NCBI RefSeq assembly: GCF_002879885.1
Contig: NZ_PNYA01000018.1
Span: 62,001 to 126,000, forward strand
Direction: 5' to 3'
DNA from: Trinickia dabaoshanensis
Lineage (GTDB): Bacteria > Pseudomonadota > Gammaproteobacteria > Burkholderiales > Burkholderiaceae
DNA: 64,000 bases
Below are positions 1 through 11,818 of this stretch, in pieces; the stretch's first letter is position 1, and each line of letters starts with the position of its first letter. The notes beneath the pieces are model-generated. The model was not told the DNA's origin. It ran no database searches and saw only the letters and a list, made by a program, of their open reading frames with translations. The translations under genes were made by a program, and so were the position numbers.

Positions 1-186
1 CTCTTGCACTGGTTTGAAACGGCGCTCTTGCCGATGGGCCTCATCAATCCCGAAGACATGAAGCTCATGCAGGTGATCGACGATCCGGCCCAAGTGCTGG
101 AGGCCGTGCTCGCGTTTTATGAAGATCGCGGTGAAGCCGAGCCGCACGCGACGAAGTCGGACGAAGACCGGATGTTCTACCTGTAA
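1..186 (+). CDS. LOG family protein, C-terminal end only (partial)
   Basis: The reading frame is open from the first base of the window and ends at a stop at 184-186. The visible 61 residues (LLPMGLINPEDMKLMQVIDD, then a helical tail rich in acidic residues) match the C-terminal helix region of TIGR00730/LOG-type Rossmann-fold proteins, which hydrolyse nucleoside monophosphates (cytokinin-activating type phosphoribohydrolase). The catalytic PGGxGTxxE region would lie upstream of the window and cannot be checked. Assignment rests only on the tail and is moderate. Confidence 0.55.
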   Translation, partial: LLHWFETALLPMGLINPEDMKLMQVIDDPAQVLEAVLAFYEDRGEAEPHATKSDEDRMFYL

Positions 187-311
187 GCGAAGCGCGACGA
201 ACGCGAAACTCGGCTCAAGAGTTGGCCGGGCGTGCCGATAGCCAGGGGGAACTCGATATAGTTCGAGTGGGCAATCGGGCCGTCCGACAAGAAAAAAAAC
301 ACATAATCGTC

Positions 312-1328
312 ATGAGAGCGTTCGTCAAATTCGTTATTGGGCTGTTCATCTTCGCCGCAAGCGGGGTTTGCTTCGCGCAAACGCAGGCAACTAAAGATGA
401 ACTCGCGGCCGCCGCCAAAGAAGCGGATGCCGCGTTGGTCAAAGGTCCCTCCACGATCGCCGTCCTCGACGAGGCGAAGTTCGCGCTGCCTGCCGGCGTC
501 GGCTTCGTTCCGGCTCCGGCGGCCATTCGGTTTCTTCGCGCCCACGGCAACTCGGTCGACGAAAAATCGATGGTGGGCTTGATCGTGCCTCAAACGGACG
601 GCCAGGATTGGTTCGCCGTGCTCACTTACCAGAAGGACGGCTATGTCCGTGACGACGACGCAAAGCACTGGGACCCGGACAAGATTCTGAAGAACCTGCG
701 CGACGGCACGGAGCAGTCGAACACGTCGCGCAAGGAGCGCGGATTGCGGGAGCTCGAAGTCGCCGGCTGGGCCGAGCCGCCCGTCTACGATGCGAACACG
801 CACCGGCTGATGTGGTCGGCCATCGTCAGGACCAAAGGGCAAACCGACACGAGCCGGGACGCGGTCAACTACCGCACCATCGCGCTCGGACGGGACGGCT
901 ACCTTTCGTTGACGATGGTGACCCAACTGTCGGCGTTGGCCATGAATAAGTCGACGGCCAATGCATTGCTCGCCGATATCGCGTATGCGGACGGCAAGCG
1001 CTATGCCGACTTCAATTCCTCCACGGATCACATCGCCGAATATGGGCTCGCCGCCCTGGTCGCGGGCGTGGCCGTGAAAAAGCTCGGGCTGTTCGCGGTG
1101 ATCGCCGCCTTTGCGGTGAAGTTCTTCAAGGTCGGGCTCATTGCCCTGCTCGCCTTCGGCACGAAAATCAAACGCCTGTTCAACCGCAAGCCCAAGGCGG
1201 CCCACAAGCCGCCCTCGGATGCCGTGCCTCCCGCATCACTAGGCGATGCGCCGCCGTACGACGCCGGGGAGCACCGCCACGATCAGCCGACGCAGCAAGA
1301 ATCCGGCGATTCGACGCACCATGGCTAA
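312..1328 (+). CDS. DUF2167 family exported/membrane protein
   Basis: A 338-residue protein when started at ATG 312, which places a clean signal peptide at the N-terminus (MRAFVKFVIGLFIFAASG...CFAQ). An upstream in-frame start at 222 would add 30 residues that spoil the signal. The body contains the DUF2167 hallmarks I recall: a conserved 'GQDWFAVLTYQKDGYVRDDDA' -type block, a 'GWAEPPVYDANTHRLMWS' block and a late hydrophobic helix (about residues 245-290: AALVAGVAVKKLGLFAVIAAF) followed by basic residues, so it is probably an inner-membrane protein with a large periplasmic domain. Function is unknown. It overlaps the next gene by 8 bases, which indicates translational coupling with the site-2 protease. 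Confidence 0.8.
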   Translation: MRAFVKFVIGLFIFAASGVCFAQTQATKDELAAAAKEADAALVKGPSTIAVLDEAKFALPAGVGFVPAPAAIRFLRAHGNSVDEKSMVGLIVPQTDGQDWFAVLTYQKDGYVRDDDAKHWDPDKILKNLRDGTEQSNTSRKERGLRELEVAGWAEPPVYDANTHRLMWSAIVRTKGQTDTSRDAVNYRTIALGRDGYLSLTMVTQLSALAMNKSTANALLADIAYADGKRYADFNSSTDHIAEYGLAALVAGVAVKKLGLFAVIAAFAVKFFKVGLIALLAFGTKIKRLFNRKPKAAHKPPSDAVPPASLGDAPPYDAGEHRHDQPTQQESGDSTHHG

Positions 1329-2049
1329 GCTGCTGATTTTGCTGCTGGGCGGGTTAAAGCTCGGCAAGGTGCTGACGACGACGGGCACGATGCTGCTGTC
1401 GATCGCCGTCTATGCAATGTTCTACGGTTGGCGGTTCGCGGCCGGCTTCGTCCTCTTGCTGTTCGTGCACGAGGCTGGGCATTACGCCGCCGCCCGCAAA
1501 CGGGGCCTCGACGTAGGCGCCCCGACGTTCGTGCCGTTCGTGGGCGCCTGGATTCAAATGAAGCAGATGCCGCACGATGCCGAAACGGAAGCCTATGTCG
1601 GTCTGGCCGGACCGTTCGCGGGAACGCTGGCTTCGCTCGCCTGCTACTTCCTCGCGCGTCACTTCGATAGCGGATGGATGCTCGCGCTCTCCTACGCGGG
1701 CTTCTTCCTCAATCTGTTCAACATGATCCCGCTGTCGCCGTTCGACGGGGGCCGGATTACGGCCGTGCTTTCTCCGCGTATCTGGTTCGCCGGTGTGCCG
1801 GTCCTCGTCGGGCTGTTCGTCGTGCACCCGAGCCCGCTGCTGATCGTCATGGCCATCTTGGCTTTGCCGCAACTTCAGCGCGCTTGGCGCTACGATGCGA
1901 ACCGCCCCGAAAACAAGCGCTACTACGGGATCCCGGCATCGGTGAAGCTGACTTACGCGTTCTATTACTTAGCGCTGCTGGCTTTCCTCTCGTTGATGAC
2001 CTTCGGCGTGCACGACATGCTGGGATCGGTGCGCGCCGGGATGCATTGA
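1321..2049 (+). CDS. Site-2 protease family (M50) membrane metallopeptidase
   Basis: A 242-residue polytopic membrane protein. The zinc-binding HEAGH motif sits in a transmembrane helix (around residues 52-56, LLLFVHEAGHYAAARKRG), and the second metal-ligand motif NMIPLSPFDGGR follows in a later helix, so all the expected catalytic residues of an intramembrane zinc protease are present. There is no visible PDZ or CBS domain, making this the compact form of the family. ATG 1321 is chosen because it overlaps the end of the DUF2167 gene by 8 bases and begins the hydrophobic helix directly; a longer frame to 1246 reads through the upstream gene. The DUF2167 protein is a plausible partner or substrate, but that is inference. 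Confidence 0.88.
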   Translation: MAKLLILLLGGLKLGKVLTTTGTMLLSIAVYAMFYGWRFAAGFVLLLFVHEAGHYAAARKRGLDVGAPTFVPFVGAWIQMKQMPHDAETEAYVGLAGPFAGTLASLACYFLARHFDSGWMLALSYAGFFLNLFNMIPLSPFDGGRITAVLSPRIWFAGVPVLVGLFVVHPSPLLIVMAILALPQLQRAWRYDANRPENKRYYGIPASVKLTYAFYYLALLAFLSLMTFGVHDMLGSVRAGMH

Positions 2050-2092
2050 TCCGCGATTCGATACACCCGGCCTCGCTCGGGGCCTCGTCGCG

Positions 2093-3133
2093 CTATCTCT
2101 TGCGCACCGGCCCCGTCGAGGCACGGACGACGAGATGCGGCGGCGACGTCACGCAAACGCGCGCCTGCCGCGCGCCGTCACTCGCCGCCCTTGAGGCCGT
2201 CGTTTCGATCAGATCCACCAACAACTCCACGGCAAACTCGGCCGCTTCGGTCGTCGGCACGGCAACCGTGGTCAACGCGGGACGCGATTCGCGCGCCAGT
2301 TGAATATCGGTGATCCCAACCACGGACAGGTCGCGCGGCACGTCTAGACCGAGATCGGCCGCCGCCTGCATCGCGCCGAGCGCCGGCAAGTCGTTCGTCG
2401 TAAAGAGCGCCGTGAGGTCGGGATGCGCCTTCAACAACTCGAGCGCCGCGGCATAGCCGCCCCGTGTCGTATCGGGGGTGTAAAGCACGGGTGCCGCGGC
2501 ACACTCGAGCCCCGCCCCACGCATCGCATCGACGAATCCTTCGTATCGCGCCGCGTGAATCCCATACACCTTGCTGCCGACGATCGCGCCGATTCGCCGA
2601 TGCCCGAGCTCGAGCAGATGCTTGGCCGCCAATTCCCCCGCCAATCGGAAATCCACCGCCACACAAGGCAAACCAGGTGGATCGAGCGGCCGCTCCCACA
2701 TGCAAAGCACCACCGGCGCGCCGCGCAATTCGGTCATCCGCAAATCCTCGAAATCCAAATTCGCGTTCATGACCAACACGCCCTCGGAAAGCGTCCCGGC
2801 GATCTGATCCAGATAGGCGCGCCCCGTCTGCGGATCCCCCTCGGTATTGCAGATGATGAGGAATTGCCCCCTGCGGCGCAGCGCGTTTTCCACCGCCAGC
2901 GCGAACTCGGGATAGAACGGGTTCGCGATGCTCGACACCATCAGCGCGATCGTCGGCGCACGCCCCTCGGCCAATGCGCGCGCAGGCAAGTGTGGGCGAT
3001 ATCCAAGCGCCGCGATCGCCTCGAGCACCCGCTGGCGCGTGGCCTCGCCCACGCGCCCCTTATTGCGCAGGACGTTCGAGACCGTGGCGGGCGTCACGCC
3101 CGCCCGGGTGGCTACCTCGTTGAGGGTCGGCAT
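2093..3133 (-). CDS. LacI-family transcriptional regulator (galactoside cluster 1)
   Basis: A 346-residue GalR/LacI repressor. The N-terminal helix-turn-helix is complete (TLNEVATRAGVTPATVSNVL), the hinge helix has the minor-groove leucine segment (LPARALAEGR), and the rest is a periplasmic-binding-protein-like sensor domain (TIALMVSSIANPFYPE onward). It is divergent from the ABC ATPase gene at 3321 and the 187-base gap holds an 18-bp perfect palindrome at 3271-3288, so autogenous and operon control by a galactoside inducer is likely. The protein is clearly paralogous to the regulator at 25647-26660, with nearly the same recognition helix (TPATVSNVL versus TGATVSNVL), which predicts the same operator half-site. 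Confidence 0.92.
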   Translation of the reverse strand: MPTLNEVATRAGVTPATVSNVLRNKGRVGEATRQRVLEAIAALGYRPHLPARALAEGRAPTIALMVSSIANPFYPEFALAVENALRRRGQFLIICNTEGDPQTGRAYLDQIAGTLSEGVLVMNANLDFEDLRMTELRGAPVVLCMWERPLDPPGLPCVAVDFRLAGELAAKHLLELGHRRIGAIVGSKVYGIHAARYEGFVDAMRGAGLECAAAPVLYTPDTTRGGYAAALELLKAHPDLTALFTTNDLPALGAMQAAADLGLDVPRDLSVVGITDIQLARESRPALTTVAVPTTEAAEFAVELLVDLIETTASRAASDGARQARVCVTSPPHLVVRASTGPVRKR

Positions 3134-3270
3134 CGCTTTCTCAATAAATGGGAAGGTTATTCAACATTTGCATGATCGCGACGAGCGCGGCACCATGCAC
3201 CGAACGAGTCGATAAAAACGAACGAGACGCAGCGCCCCGGTCACCCGATGACCGCTTTTTTGCGGCGCAC

Positions 3271-3288
3271 TGATTAAGCGCTTAATCA
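3271..3288. promoter_or_regulatory. LacI-type operator, 18-bp perfect palindrome (cluster 1)
   Basis: TGATTAAGCGCTTAATCA is a perfect inverted repeat between the divergent LacI regulator and the ABC ATPase start (33 bases upstream of ATG 3321). Its AAGC|GCTT core recurs at 16498-16513 and 25432-25449 and nowhere else that I noticed. A central CpG palindrome is typical of GalR/LacI operators. Confidence 0.85.
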
Positions 3289-3320
3289 TCTGGCGCAGAT
3301 TAGAACATGGAGACGGCACG

Positions 3321-4490
3321 ATGGCGAGCATTTCATTGCGCGGTGTGCAAAAGGCCTACGGCGACGGCGCCCCGGTGATTCGGGACGTCGATCTCGAGAT
3401 CGGCAAAAACGAGTTCTGTGTTTTCCTCGGGCCGTCGGGCTGCGGCAAGTCGACCTTGCTGCGGATGATCGCGGGCTTGGAGGACGTGACCGAAGGGGAC
3501 GTTTCCATCGCCGGCAAGCGCGTCAACGATGTACCGGCCGCGCAGCGCGGCGTCGCCATGGTATTTCAGAGCTACGCGCTGTTTCCGCACATGACCGTCT
3601 ACGAGAACATGGCTTTCGGCCTGAAACTCGCGAAGACGCCCAAGGCCGAGATCGACCGCAAGGTGCGCGACGCGGCCCGCATTCTCCAACTCGATGCGCT
3701 GCTCGATCGGCATCCCAGAGCGCTCTCCGGAGGCCAACGACAACGCGTCGCCATCGGACGCGCGATCGTGCGCGAGCCCGGCGTCTTCTTGTTCGACGAG
3801 CCGCTGTCGAACCTCGACGCCACGTTGCGCGGCCAAACGCGCATCGAAATCGCGCGTCTGCATCGACAGTTCGCCGATGCGAGCGTCGTCTACGTCACGC
3901 ACGATCAGATCGAGGCGATGACGCTCGCCGACAAAATCGTGCTCCTGCACGCCGGCAGCGACACCGAGCGCTTCGGCAGCATCGCGCAAGTGGGCGCGCC
4001 GCTCGACCTTTACCACCGGCCGAAGAGCAAGTTCGTCGCCGGGTTCATCGGTTCGCCTCGTATGAACTTCCTTCCCGCCAAGGTCGCGTCGATCGAAGCG
4101 GACGGCGTCTCGATCACGCTCGAAGGCAGCGGCGAATCGGTGCGGCTGCCCTTGCAGGGGCAGAGCCTCGAGGTCGGTTCAACGGTGACCTTCGGCGTGC
4201 GCCCCGAGCATCTTGAACCGGTAGTGGGCGACACGGCCTCGCCGGGGGCGGGCGAAGGCAACGCCGTGACGCTCGCTCGCCCCATCGCGCTAATCGAAGC
4301 GTTGGGCGAGCACAGCTATGTACATCTCGATCAACCAGGCGGCGCGGTGCTGATCGCGAAAGCGCCCGGCGACGCGCGCTTGCAGCCAGGCGACACCGTT
4401 CGCTTTCGCGCACCGGCCCATGCCTGCCACCTATTCGCGCAAGACGGCTTCGCCGTCGCGCCGCTCAGCAGCATCGAACAACACGCGTAA
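3321..4490 (+). CDS. ABC transporter ATP-binding protein, MalK/UgpC type (cluster 1)
   Basis: A 389-residue carbohydrate-importer ATPase. Walker A GPSGCGKST (about residues 38-46), Q-loop, signature LSGGQRQRVAIGRA, Walker B VFLFDEPLSNLD and the switch His in YVTHDQIEAMT are all intact. The C-terminal third carries the TOBE/OB-type regulatory domain of MalK-like proteins (GFIGSPRMNFLPA onward). GGAGA at 3309-3313 supports the start. It is the first gene of an apparent five-gene operon (ATPase, GH42, binding protein, two permeases) and should energise uptake of beta-galactosides. Its operator lies just upstream. A paralogue is encoded at 24225-25391. Confidence 0.93.
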   Translation: MASISLRGVQKAYGDGAPVIRDVDLEIGKNEFCVFLGPSGCGKSTLLRMIAGLEDVTEGDVSIAGKRVNDVPAAQRGVAMVFQSYALFPHMTVYENMAFGLKLAKTPKAEIDRKVRDAARILQLDALLDRHPRALSGGQRQRVAIGRAIVREPGVFLFDEPLSNLDATLRGQTRIEIARLHRQFADASVVYVTHDQIEAMTLADKIVLLHAGSDTERFGSIAQVGAPLDLYHRPKSKFVAGFIGSPRMNFLPAKVASIEADGVSITLEGSGESVRLPLQGQSLEVGSTVTFGVRPEHLEPVVGDTASPGAGEGNAVTLARPIALIEALGEHSYVHLDQPGGAVLIAKAPGDARLQPGDTVRFRAPAHACHLFAQDGFAVAPLSSIEQHA

Positions 4491-4526
4491 TCGATACGAC
4501 ATCGACACCGATAAGAGGACCATGCA

Positions 4527-6524
4527 ATGCGTCTAGGAGTCTGCTATTACCCGGAACATTGGCCCGAGGCCATGTGGAACGACGATGCCGCCAGGATGCG
4601 GGCCCTCGGCATCGAGCAGGTGCGCATCGCCGAATTCGCTTGGAGCCGCATCGAACCGTCGCCGGGAGAGTTCGACTGGGGTTGGCTCGATCGCGCCATC
4701 GACACCCTTGCAGCGGAAGAACTCCAGGTCGTCATGTGTACGCCGACGGCCACGCCGCCGAAATGGCTCATCGATCGTCACCCCGACATCTTGCCGGTCG
4801 GGGCCGATGGCCGCGTGCGCGCATTCGGCTCGCGCAGACACTACGATTTCTCTTCGCCCGCCTACTTCGAAGCGTCGAAGGCGATCTGCGAAGCGATTGC
4901 CGCTCGCTACGGCAAGCATCCCGCGCTCGCCTATTGGCAGACCGATAACGAATATGGCTGCCATCAAACCGTCGTCAGCTATTCGCCTGCCGCGCTCGAA
5001 CGCTTTCGCGCCTGGTTGAAGATGCGCTATGGTGACATCGACTCGTTGAACCGCGCATGGGGCACCGTGTTTTGGAGTATGGAATACCGCAGCTTCGAGG
5101 AAATCGACGCGCCGATCGGCACCGTCACCGAGGCGCATCCGTCGCACCGTCTGGACTATCGGCGCTTTGCTTCGGACGAGGTGGCGCGCTATAACCGCAT
5201 GCAAGTGGAGATCATCCGTAAACACTCTCCCGGCCGCCCCATCGCCCACAACTTCATGCAGCTATTCACCGAGTTCGACCACTACAAGGTAGCCGACGAT
5301 CTCGACGTGGCGGCATGGGACAGCTACCCGCTCGGCGCGTTGGAAGAGCAGTGGTACGAACCCGAAGTCAAAGCGAAGTACTTGCGCACGGGCCATCCCG
5401 ATTTCGCGTCGTTCAATCATGACCTATACCGCGGCATGTCCAAACTGCCGTTCTGGGTCATGGAACAGCAGCCAGGCCCCGTGAATTGGGCGAAATGGAA
5501 TCCCGCCCCGCTGCCGGGCATGGTGCGGCTTTGGAGTTGGGAGGCGTTTGCCCACGGCGCGGGCTGCGTGTCGTATTTCCGTTGGCGACAAGCCCCGTTC
5601 GCGCAAGAGCAAATGCACGCCGGATTGAACACGCCCGACAATCGCCTCGACATCGGCGGTAGTGAAGCGCGGCGCGTCGCGCAAGAGTTGCTCGCGCTAT
5701 CCGACCATACCGATGCCGATGTGCAAGGCAACGTCAAAGCACGCGTGGCGCTCGTGTTCGACTACGAAGCCAAATGGCTGTTCGAGGTGCATCCGCAGGG
5801 GATCGATTTCCACTACCCGCGCTTCGCGGTCGAATACTACTCGGCGCTGCGCGCCCTCGGATTCGACGTCGATATCGTCTCGACGCACGCTTCGCTCGAC
5901 GGGTATGCACTCATCGTCGTCCCGCCGCTGCCCGTGGTGCCGGACGATCTCGCGCGCCGGCTGGAGAACACGCTGGCCCATGTCATCATCGGGCCGCGCA
6001 CCGGGTCGAAGACGGCCGACCTACAGATTCCGTCCAACCTGCCGCCTGGCCCCCTCGCCTCGATCATGCCCGTGCGCGTTTGGCGGGTCGATTCGATGCG
6101 TCCGAATGTCAATCCGGGCGTGGCGTTCAGCGGCAGCGTTGCGCCGGGTTATGCGCGGCACTGGCGCGATCTGATCGACGTCGACCTCGGAAAAGACAGC
6201 CGTGAATCGATCGAGATCCGCGCGGCGTTCAATGACGGACACCCCGCCTACGTGAAATACGGCGCGGTGCATTACCTGGCTAGCCTGTTCGACGAGGCGT
6301 CCACGCAAGCATTGTTCGCTCGCATCGCGCGCGAAGCGGGACTAGAACCGGAACCGCTCGGCGACACCGTGCGCGTGAGCCGGCGCGGCGGCGTGACGTG
6401 GGTTTTCAATTACGGCACGCAAACGCACACGATGCCGTCGGACATACCGAGTGACGACTTCCTCATCGGCTCGCGCGACATCGAGCCGCAAGGGGTCGCC
6501 GCTTATCGCACGCGAGCGCGTTGA
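4527..6524 (+). CDS. Beta-galactosidase, GH42 family (cluster 1)
   Basis: A 665-residue cytoplasmic enzyme with no signal peptide, hydrolysing terminal beta-D-galactosyl residues. It begins with the typical [13 protein letters not shown] block. The GH42 acid/base glutamate is E142 in WQTDNEYG and the nucleophile is E313 in [12 protein letters not shown]. The central trimerisation/glutaminase-like domain and a short C-terminal beta domain follow. Length is usual for the family. It lies 36 bases after the ATPase gene and 58 before the binding-protein gene, so it probably acts on oligosaccharides delivered by this transporter. The second copy at 19012-20979 keeps the same catalytic residues but is clearly diverged. 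Confidence 0.95.
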   Translation: MRLGVCYYPEHWPEAMWNDDAARMRALGIEQVRIAEFAWSRIEPSPGEFDWGWLDRAIDTLAAEELQVVMCTPTATPPKWLIDRHPDILPVGADGRVRAFGSRRHYDFSSPAYFEASKAICEAIAARYGKHPALAYWQTDNEYGCHQTVVSYSPAALERFRAWLKMRYGDIDSLNRAWGTVFWSMEYRSFEEIDAPIGTVTEAHPSHRLDYRRFASDEVARYNRMQVEIIRKHSPGRPIAHNFMQLFTEFDHYKVADDLDVAAWDSYPLGALEEQWYEPEVKAKYLRTGHPDFASFNHDLYRGMSKLPFWVMEQQPGPVNWAKWNPAPLPGMVRLWSWEAFAHGAGCVSYFRWRQAPFAQEQMHAGLNTPDNRLDIGGSEARRVAQELLALSDHTDADVQGNVKARVALVFDYEAKWLFEVHPQGIDFHYPRFAVEYYSALRALGFDVDIVSTHASLDGYALIVVPPLPVVPDDLARRLENTLAHVIIGPRTGSKTADLQIPSNLPPGPLASIMPVRVWRVDSMRPNVNPGVAFSGSVAPGYARHWRDLIDVDLGKDSRESIEIRAAFNDGHPAYVKYGAVHYLASLFDEASTQALFARIAREAGLEPEPLGDTVRVSRRGGVTWVFNYGTQTHTMPSDIPSDDFLIGSRDIEPQGVAAYRTRAR

Positions 6525-6582
6525 ACGCGCGGTACCGATTCAGATGCAACACCGACAACGACGTAATACATAGGAGACAGGC

Positions 6583-7836
6583 ATGACGCACCAATCCCGC
6601 ATCACGCTCGCCGCCGTCGCGCTCGCGTCGGCCTTCGCGATGGGCCCGCTCGCCACCGCGGCGCACGCCGCCACGCTCGACATCAACATCGCGTTCAAGG
6701 GGGCGAGCCAACGCGCCGTCTGGACGCAGGTGGTCGATGAATTCAAGAAGGCGCATCCCGGCACCGACGTGAAAGTCGCCTTCATCGACGAAGAAGCGTA
6801 CAAGGTTCAATTGCCCGGCTGGCTGACCACGGCTCCGCCCGACATCGTGAACTGGCACGACGGCGAACGCATGGCTTATTACGCCAAGCGCGGATTGTTC
6901 GAGGACTTGTCCGGCGATTGGTCCAAGAACGGCTGGGACAGCACGTATGCCTCCACGAAAGAAGCCTCTTCCTATAACGGCAAGCAATATGCGGCGCCGA
7001 CCGTGTACTACTCCTGGGGCATGTTCTATCGCAAGGACCTCTTTCAGAAAGTCGGGATCGCCGGCGAGCCGAAGACATGGAATGACTTTCTCGACGACTG
7101 CAAGAAGCTCAAAGCCGCGGGCATTACGCCGATCGCCGTGGCCGGACGCGACGCGTGGACGCTGGCGGGATGGTTCGACTATCTCGACTTGCGTTTGAAC
7201 GGCAATGCCTTCCACCAAAAGCTGATGGCCGGCGAAGTCCCGTACACCGATGCGCGTGTGAAGAAGGTATATACGACTTGGAAGCAACTGCTCGACGCAG
7301 GCTACTTCATCGACAACTCGCTCTCGTACGATCTCGACTCGGCACAGCCGTTCCTATTCCAAGGCAAGGCGGCCATGATGCTGATGGGCACGTTCATCAC
7401 GGGCGGTTTCTCGCCGACGGTCAAATCGGAAATGGGTTACTTCCAATTCCCGATCATCGACGCCAACGTGCCGACAGCGGAAGACGGTCCCGTCGAAACG
7501 CTCAACATTCCGGCGAAGGCGAAGAACAAGGCCGATGCGCGCGCGTTCCTTGCGTTCACCGAGACACCCAAGATCGGGGCGCAACTCGCGGTGGGCCTCG
7601 GCTCGTTGTCGGCGAACAGCCAATCGCCGGAGCCCGACGATCCCATTTCGAAGATCGGTTTCCAAATCCTTTCGAACACGAAGGGCGGCATTGCGCAGTT
7701 CTACGATCGCGACATGACGAAGGAAATGGCCGACGAAGGCATGAAGGGTATGCAGCAGTTCGTTTCCGATCCCACGCAGATCGATTCGATACTCGCCCGT
7801 CTCGAGCAAGCTCGGCAGCGGATCTATAAGAAGTAG
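6583..7836 (+). CDS. Sugar ABC transporter substrate-binding protein (cluster 1)
   Basis: A 417-residue family-1 extracellular solute-binding protein. The N-terminus is a Sec signal (SRITLAAVALASAFAMG...AHAA), with cleavage expected after AHA. The mature protein follows the MalE/UgpB pattern (VDEFKKAHPGTDVKV, PDIVNWHDGERMAYY, YRKDLFQKVGI). A strong ribosome-binding site, GGAGA, precedes ATG 6583. In context it should bind galacto-oligosaccharides in the periplasm and hand them to the permeases at 7910 and 8894. The paralogue at 22924-24165 is similar throughout, including the same C-terminal end RIYKK. Confidence 0.93.
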   Translation: MTHQSRITLAAVALASAFAMGPLATAAHAATLDINIAFKGASQRAVWTQVVDEFKKAHPGTDVKVAFIDEEAYKVQLPGWLTTAPPDIVNWHDGERMAYYAKRGLFEDLSGDWSKNGWDSTYASTKEASSYNGKQYAAPTVYYSWGMFYRKDLFQKVGIAGEPKTWNDFLDDCKKLKAAGITPIAVAGRDAWTLAGWFDYLDLRLNGNAFHQKLMAGEVPYTDARVKKVYTTWKQLLDAGYFIDNSLSYDLDSAQPFLFQGKAAMMLMGTFITGGFSPTVKSEMGYFQFPIIDANVPTAEDGPVETLNIPAKAKNKADARAFLAFTETPKIGAQLAVGLGSLSANSQSPEPDDPISKIGFQILSNTKGGIAQFYDRDMTKEMADEGMKGMQQFVSDPTQIDSILARLEQARQRIYKK

Positions 7837-7909
7837 CCGATGTGGCCGCGCGCGATGTCGTTCATCGAACGTGCCGCGCGCGGTTGTTGCGTTCGTTTAG
7901 GAGGTTGAC

Positions 7910-8881
7910 GTGTCTCAGTTCATCACCCAGCGAGCCAATGGCGCCGGCGCCGCCCGCCCGGGGGAGGACGGTTTGCCGCCGTCCGCGCCGTCTAGCCGCC
8001 CGCGTCCCAGCGCGCGCCGCCGCATCTCGCCGACAGCGCGCCGCCAACGTCGCGCGGCGATGTTGTTTCTGGCACCCGCATGCGTGATGGTCGCGATCTA
8101 CGTGGTGTGGCCCGTGCTATCGACGATCCGCCTCAGTCTGTACAGCTGGGATGGAATGACCGACGCGACGTTCGTCGGCCTCGCGAACTACATCGAACTC
8201 TTTCATTCGCAGACGTTTTACACCGCGCTCAAGAACAACGTCATTTGGCTCGCGATGTTTCTACTCGCCCCGCCGATGGGCCTGGCGATCGCGCTGTACC
8301 TCAATCAGGCGGTAGCCGGAATCCGCATCGTCAAGTCGCTGTTCTTCGCGCCGTTCGTTCTTTCCGGCGTGGTGGTGGGCCTGATCTTTTCATGGTTCTA
8401 CGACCCGACGTTCGGCTTGCTCGCGCTGATCATCGGACACGGAATCCCCGTGCTCGGCGATCCGCATTACGCGACGCCGGGCATCATCCTCGCCGCGTTG
8501 TGGCCGCAAACAGCGTACTGCATGATTTTGTATCTCACGGGGCTCACGACGCTCAGCAGCGAGCAGATCGAAGCAGCCCGCATGGAAGGCGCGCGAGGTT
8601 GGGCATTGTTGTGGCACGTCATCTTGCCGCAACTGCGGCCGACGACTTTCATGGCCGTCGTCGTCACCGTGATCGGTGCGCTGCGCAGCTTCGACTTGAT
8701 TTCGGTCATGACCGGCGGCGGTCCGTTCGAGAGCTCCACCGTGCTCGCCTATTACATGTACGACCAAGCCATCAAGTATTACCGGCTCGGCTATTCGGCC
8801 GCGATCGCGGTGGTGCTGTTCGCGATCATGCTGCTCTTCATCGTTTATCAATTGCGCCGGTTGCTCAGGAACGAGCGATAA
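7910..8881 (+). CDS. Sugar ABC transporter permease, MalF type (cluster 1)
   Basis: A 323-residue inner-membrane permease starting at GTG 7910, which is preceded by AGGAGG at 7899-7904. A proline/arginine-rich cytoplasmic N-terminus of about 45 residues is followed by six transmembrane helices. The EAA loop that docks on the ATPase is visible as EAARMEGARGWALLWHVILPQLRP. It forms a heterodimer with the next gene product, whose start is 12 bases downstream. It probably carries galactosides. Its cluster-2 counterpart at 21942-22859 has a shorter N-terminus. Confidence 0.92.
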   Translation: MSQFITQRANGAGAARPGEDGLPPSAPSSRPRPSARRRISPTARRQRRAAMLFLAPACVMVAIYVVWPVLSTIRLSLYSWDGMTDATFVGLANYIELFHSQTFYTALKNNVIWLAMFLLAPPMGLAIALYLNQAVAGIRIVKSLFFAPFVLSGVVVGLIFSWFYDPTFGLLALIIGHGIPVLGDPHYATPGIILAALWPQTAYCMILYLTGLTTLSSEQIEAARMEGARGWALLWHVILPQLRPTTFMAVVVTVIGALRSFDLISVMTGGGPFESSTVLAYYMYDQAIKYYRLGYSAAIAVVLFAIMLLFIVYQLRRLLRNER

Positions 8882-8893
8882 GGAGTCGCGAAC

Positions 8894-9745
8894 ATGTATC
8901 CCATGCCCGTCGAGAAGTGGAAGCCCGCGGCCCGTCGCGCTTATAAGCTGTCGCTGCCCGTCGCGCTGCTGATTTGGCTGCTGCCGATGATTGCCGTGCT
9001 CGTTACGTCGGTCAGGTCTTCGGAAGAACTCAGCGAAGGAAATTATTGGGGATGGCCCAAGCACGTCACGCTCATCGACAACTATCGCGAAGCGCTGACG
9101 ACGTCGCCGATGCTGCATTACTTTTGGAACAGCGTGCAGATCACGCTGCCTTCCGTCGCGGGCGCGATCGCGCTCGCTGCCATGGCCGGCTTCGCGTTGG
9201 CGGTCTATCGGTTCCCGGGGAATTCGACGCTATTTGCCACCTTCGTCGCGGGAAACTTCGTACCGATCCAAGTGTTGATGATTCCCGTGCGGGACTTGTC
9301 TTTGAGACTCGGGTTATACAACTCGGTGGGTGGGTTGATTCTTTTTCATCTTTCGTTTCAGACCGGGTTTTGCGCACTGTTTTTACGCAACTTCATCAAG
9401 CAACTGCCGTTCGAATTGATCGAGGCCGCGCGCATCGAAGGCGCCAACGAATGGACGGTGTTCTTCAAGATCGTGCTGCCGCTGATTCGGCCGGCACTCG
9501 CCGCACTCGCGATCTTGGTGTTCACGTTCGTCTGGAACGACTATTTCTGGGCGCTATGTTTGACCCAAGGCGACGATGCGGCACCGATCACCGTGGGCGT
9601 TGCGGCGCTGAAGGGTCAATGGACGACGGCGTGGAATCTGGTATCGGCAGGGTCCGTGCTGGCCGCGATGCCGTCGGTCGCGATGTTCTTCGCCATGCAA
9701 AAACACTTCGTTGCGGGGTTGACGTTCGGGGCGACGAAGGGGTGA
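8894..9745 (+). CDS. Carbohydrate ABC transporter permease, MalG type (cluster 1)
   Basis: A 283-residue inner-membrane permease with six predicted transmembrane helices and the EAA motif EAARIEGANEWTVFFKIVLPLIRP. AAGGAG precedes the ATG closely. It ends the first galactoside operon and converges on the decarboxylase gene at 9790, leaving 44 bases. The counterpart at 21079-21930 has exactly the same length and a nearly identical C-terminal third (CLTQGDDAAPITVGVAALKG), so the two systems are recent or strongly conserved paralogues. Confidence 0.92.
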   Translation: MYPMPVEKWKPAARRAYKLSLPVALLIWLLPMIAVLVTSVRSSEELSEGNYWGWPKHVTLIDNYREALTTSPMLHYFWNSVQITLPSVAGAIALAAMAGFALAVYRFPGNSTLFATFVAGNFVPIQVLMIPVRDLSLRLGLYNSVGGLILFHLSFQTGFCALFLRNFIKQLPFELIEAARIEGANEWTVFFKIVLPLIRPALAALAILVFTFVWNDYFWALCLTQGDDAAPITVGVAALKGQWTTAWNLVSAGSVLAAMPSVAMFFAMQKHFVAGLTFGATKG

Positions 9746-9789
9746 GGGAAGCATGCGCGCATGCCGTACATTCGATCGAAATCGACCCT

Positions 9790-11818
<2,029 letters not shown>

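Noticed and set aside
177-1205. Long minus-strand open frame (342 codons) opposite the DUF2167 gene
   Set aside because: Its translation is arginine-rich without a recognisable domain and it mirrors the codon pattern of a well-supported gene with a signal peptide on the other strand.
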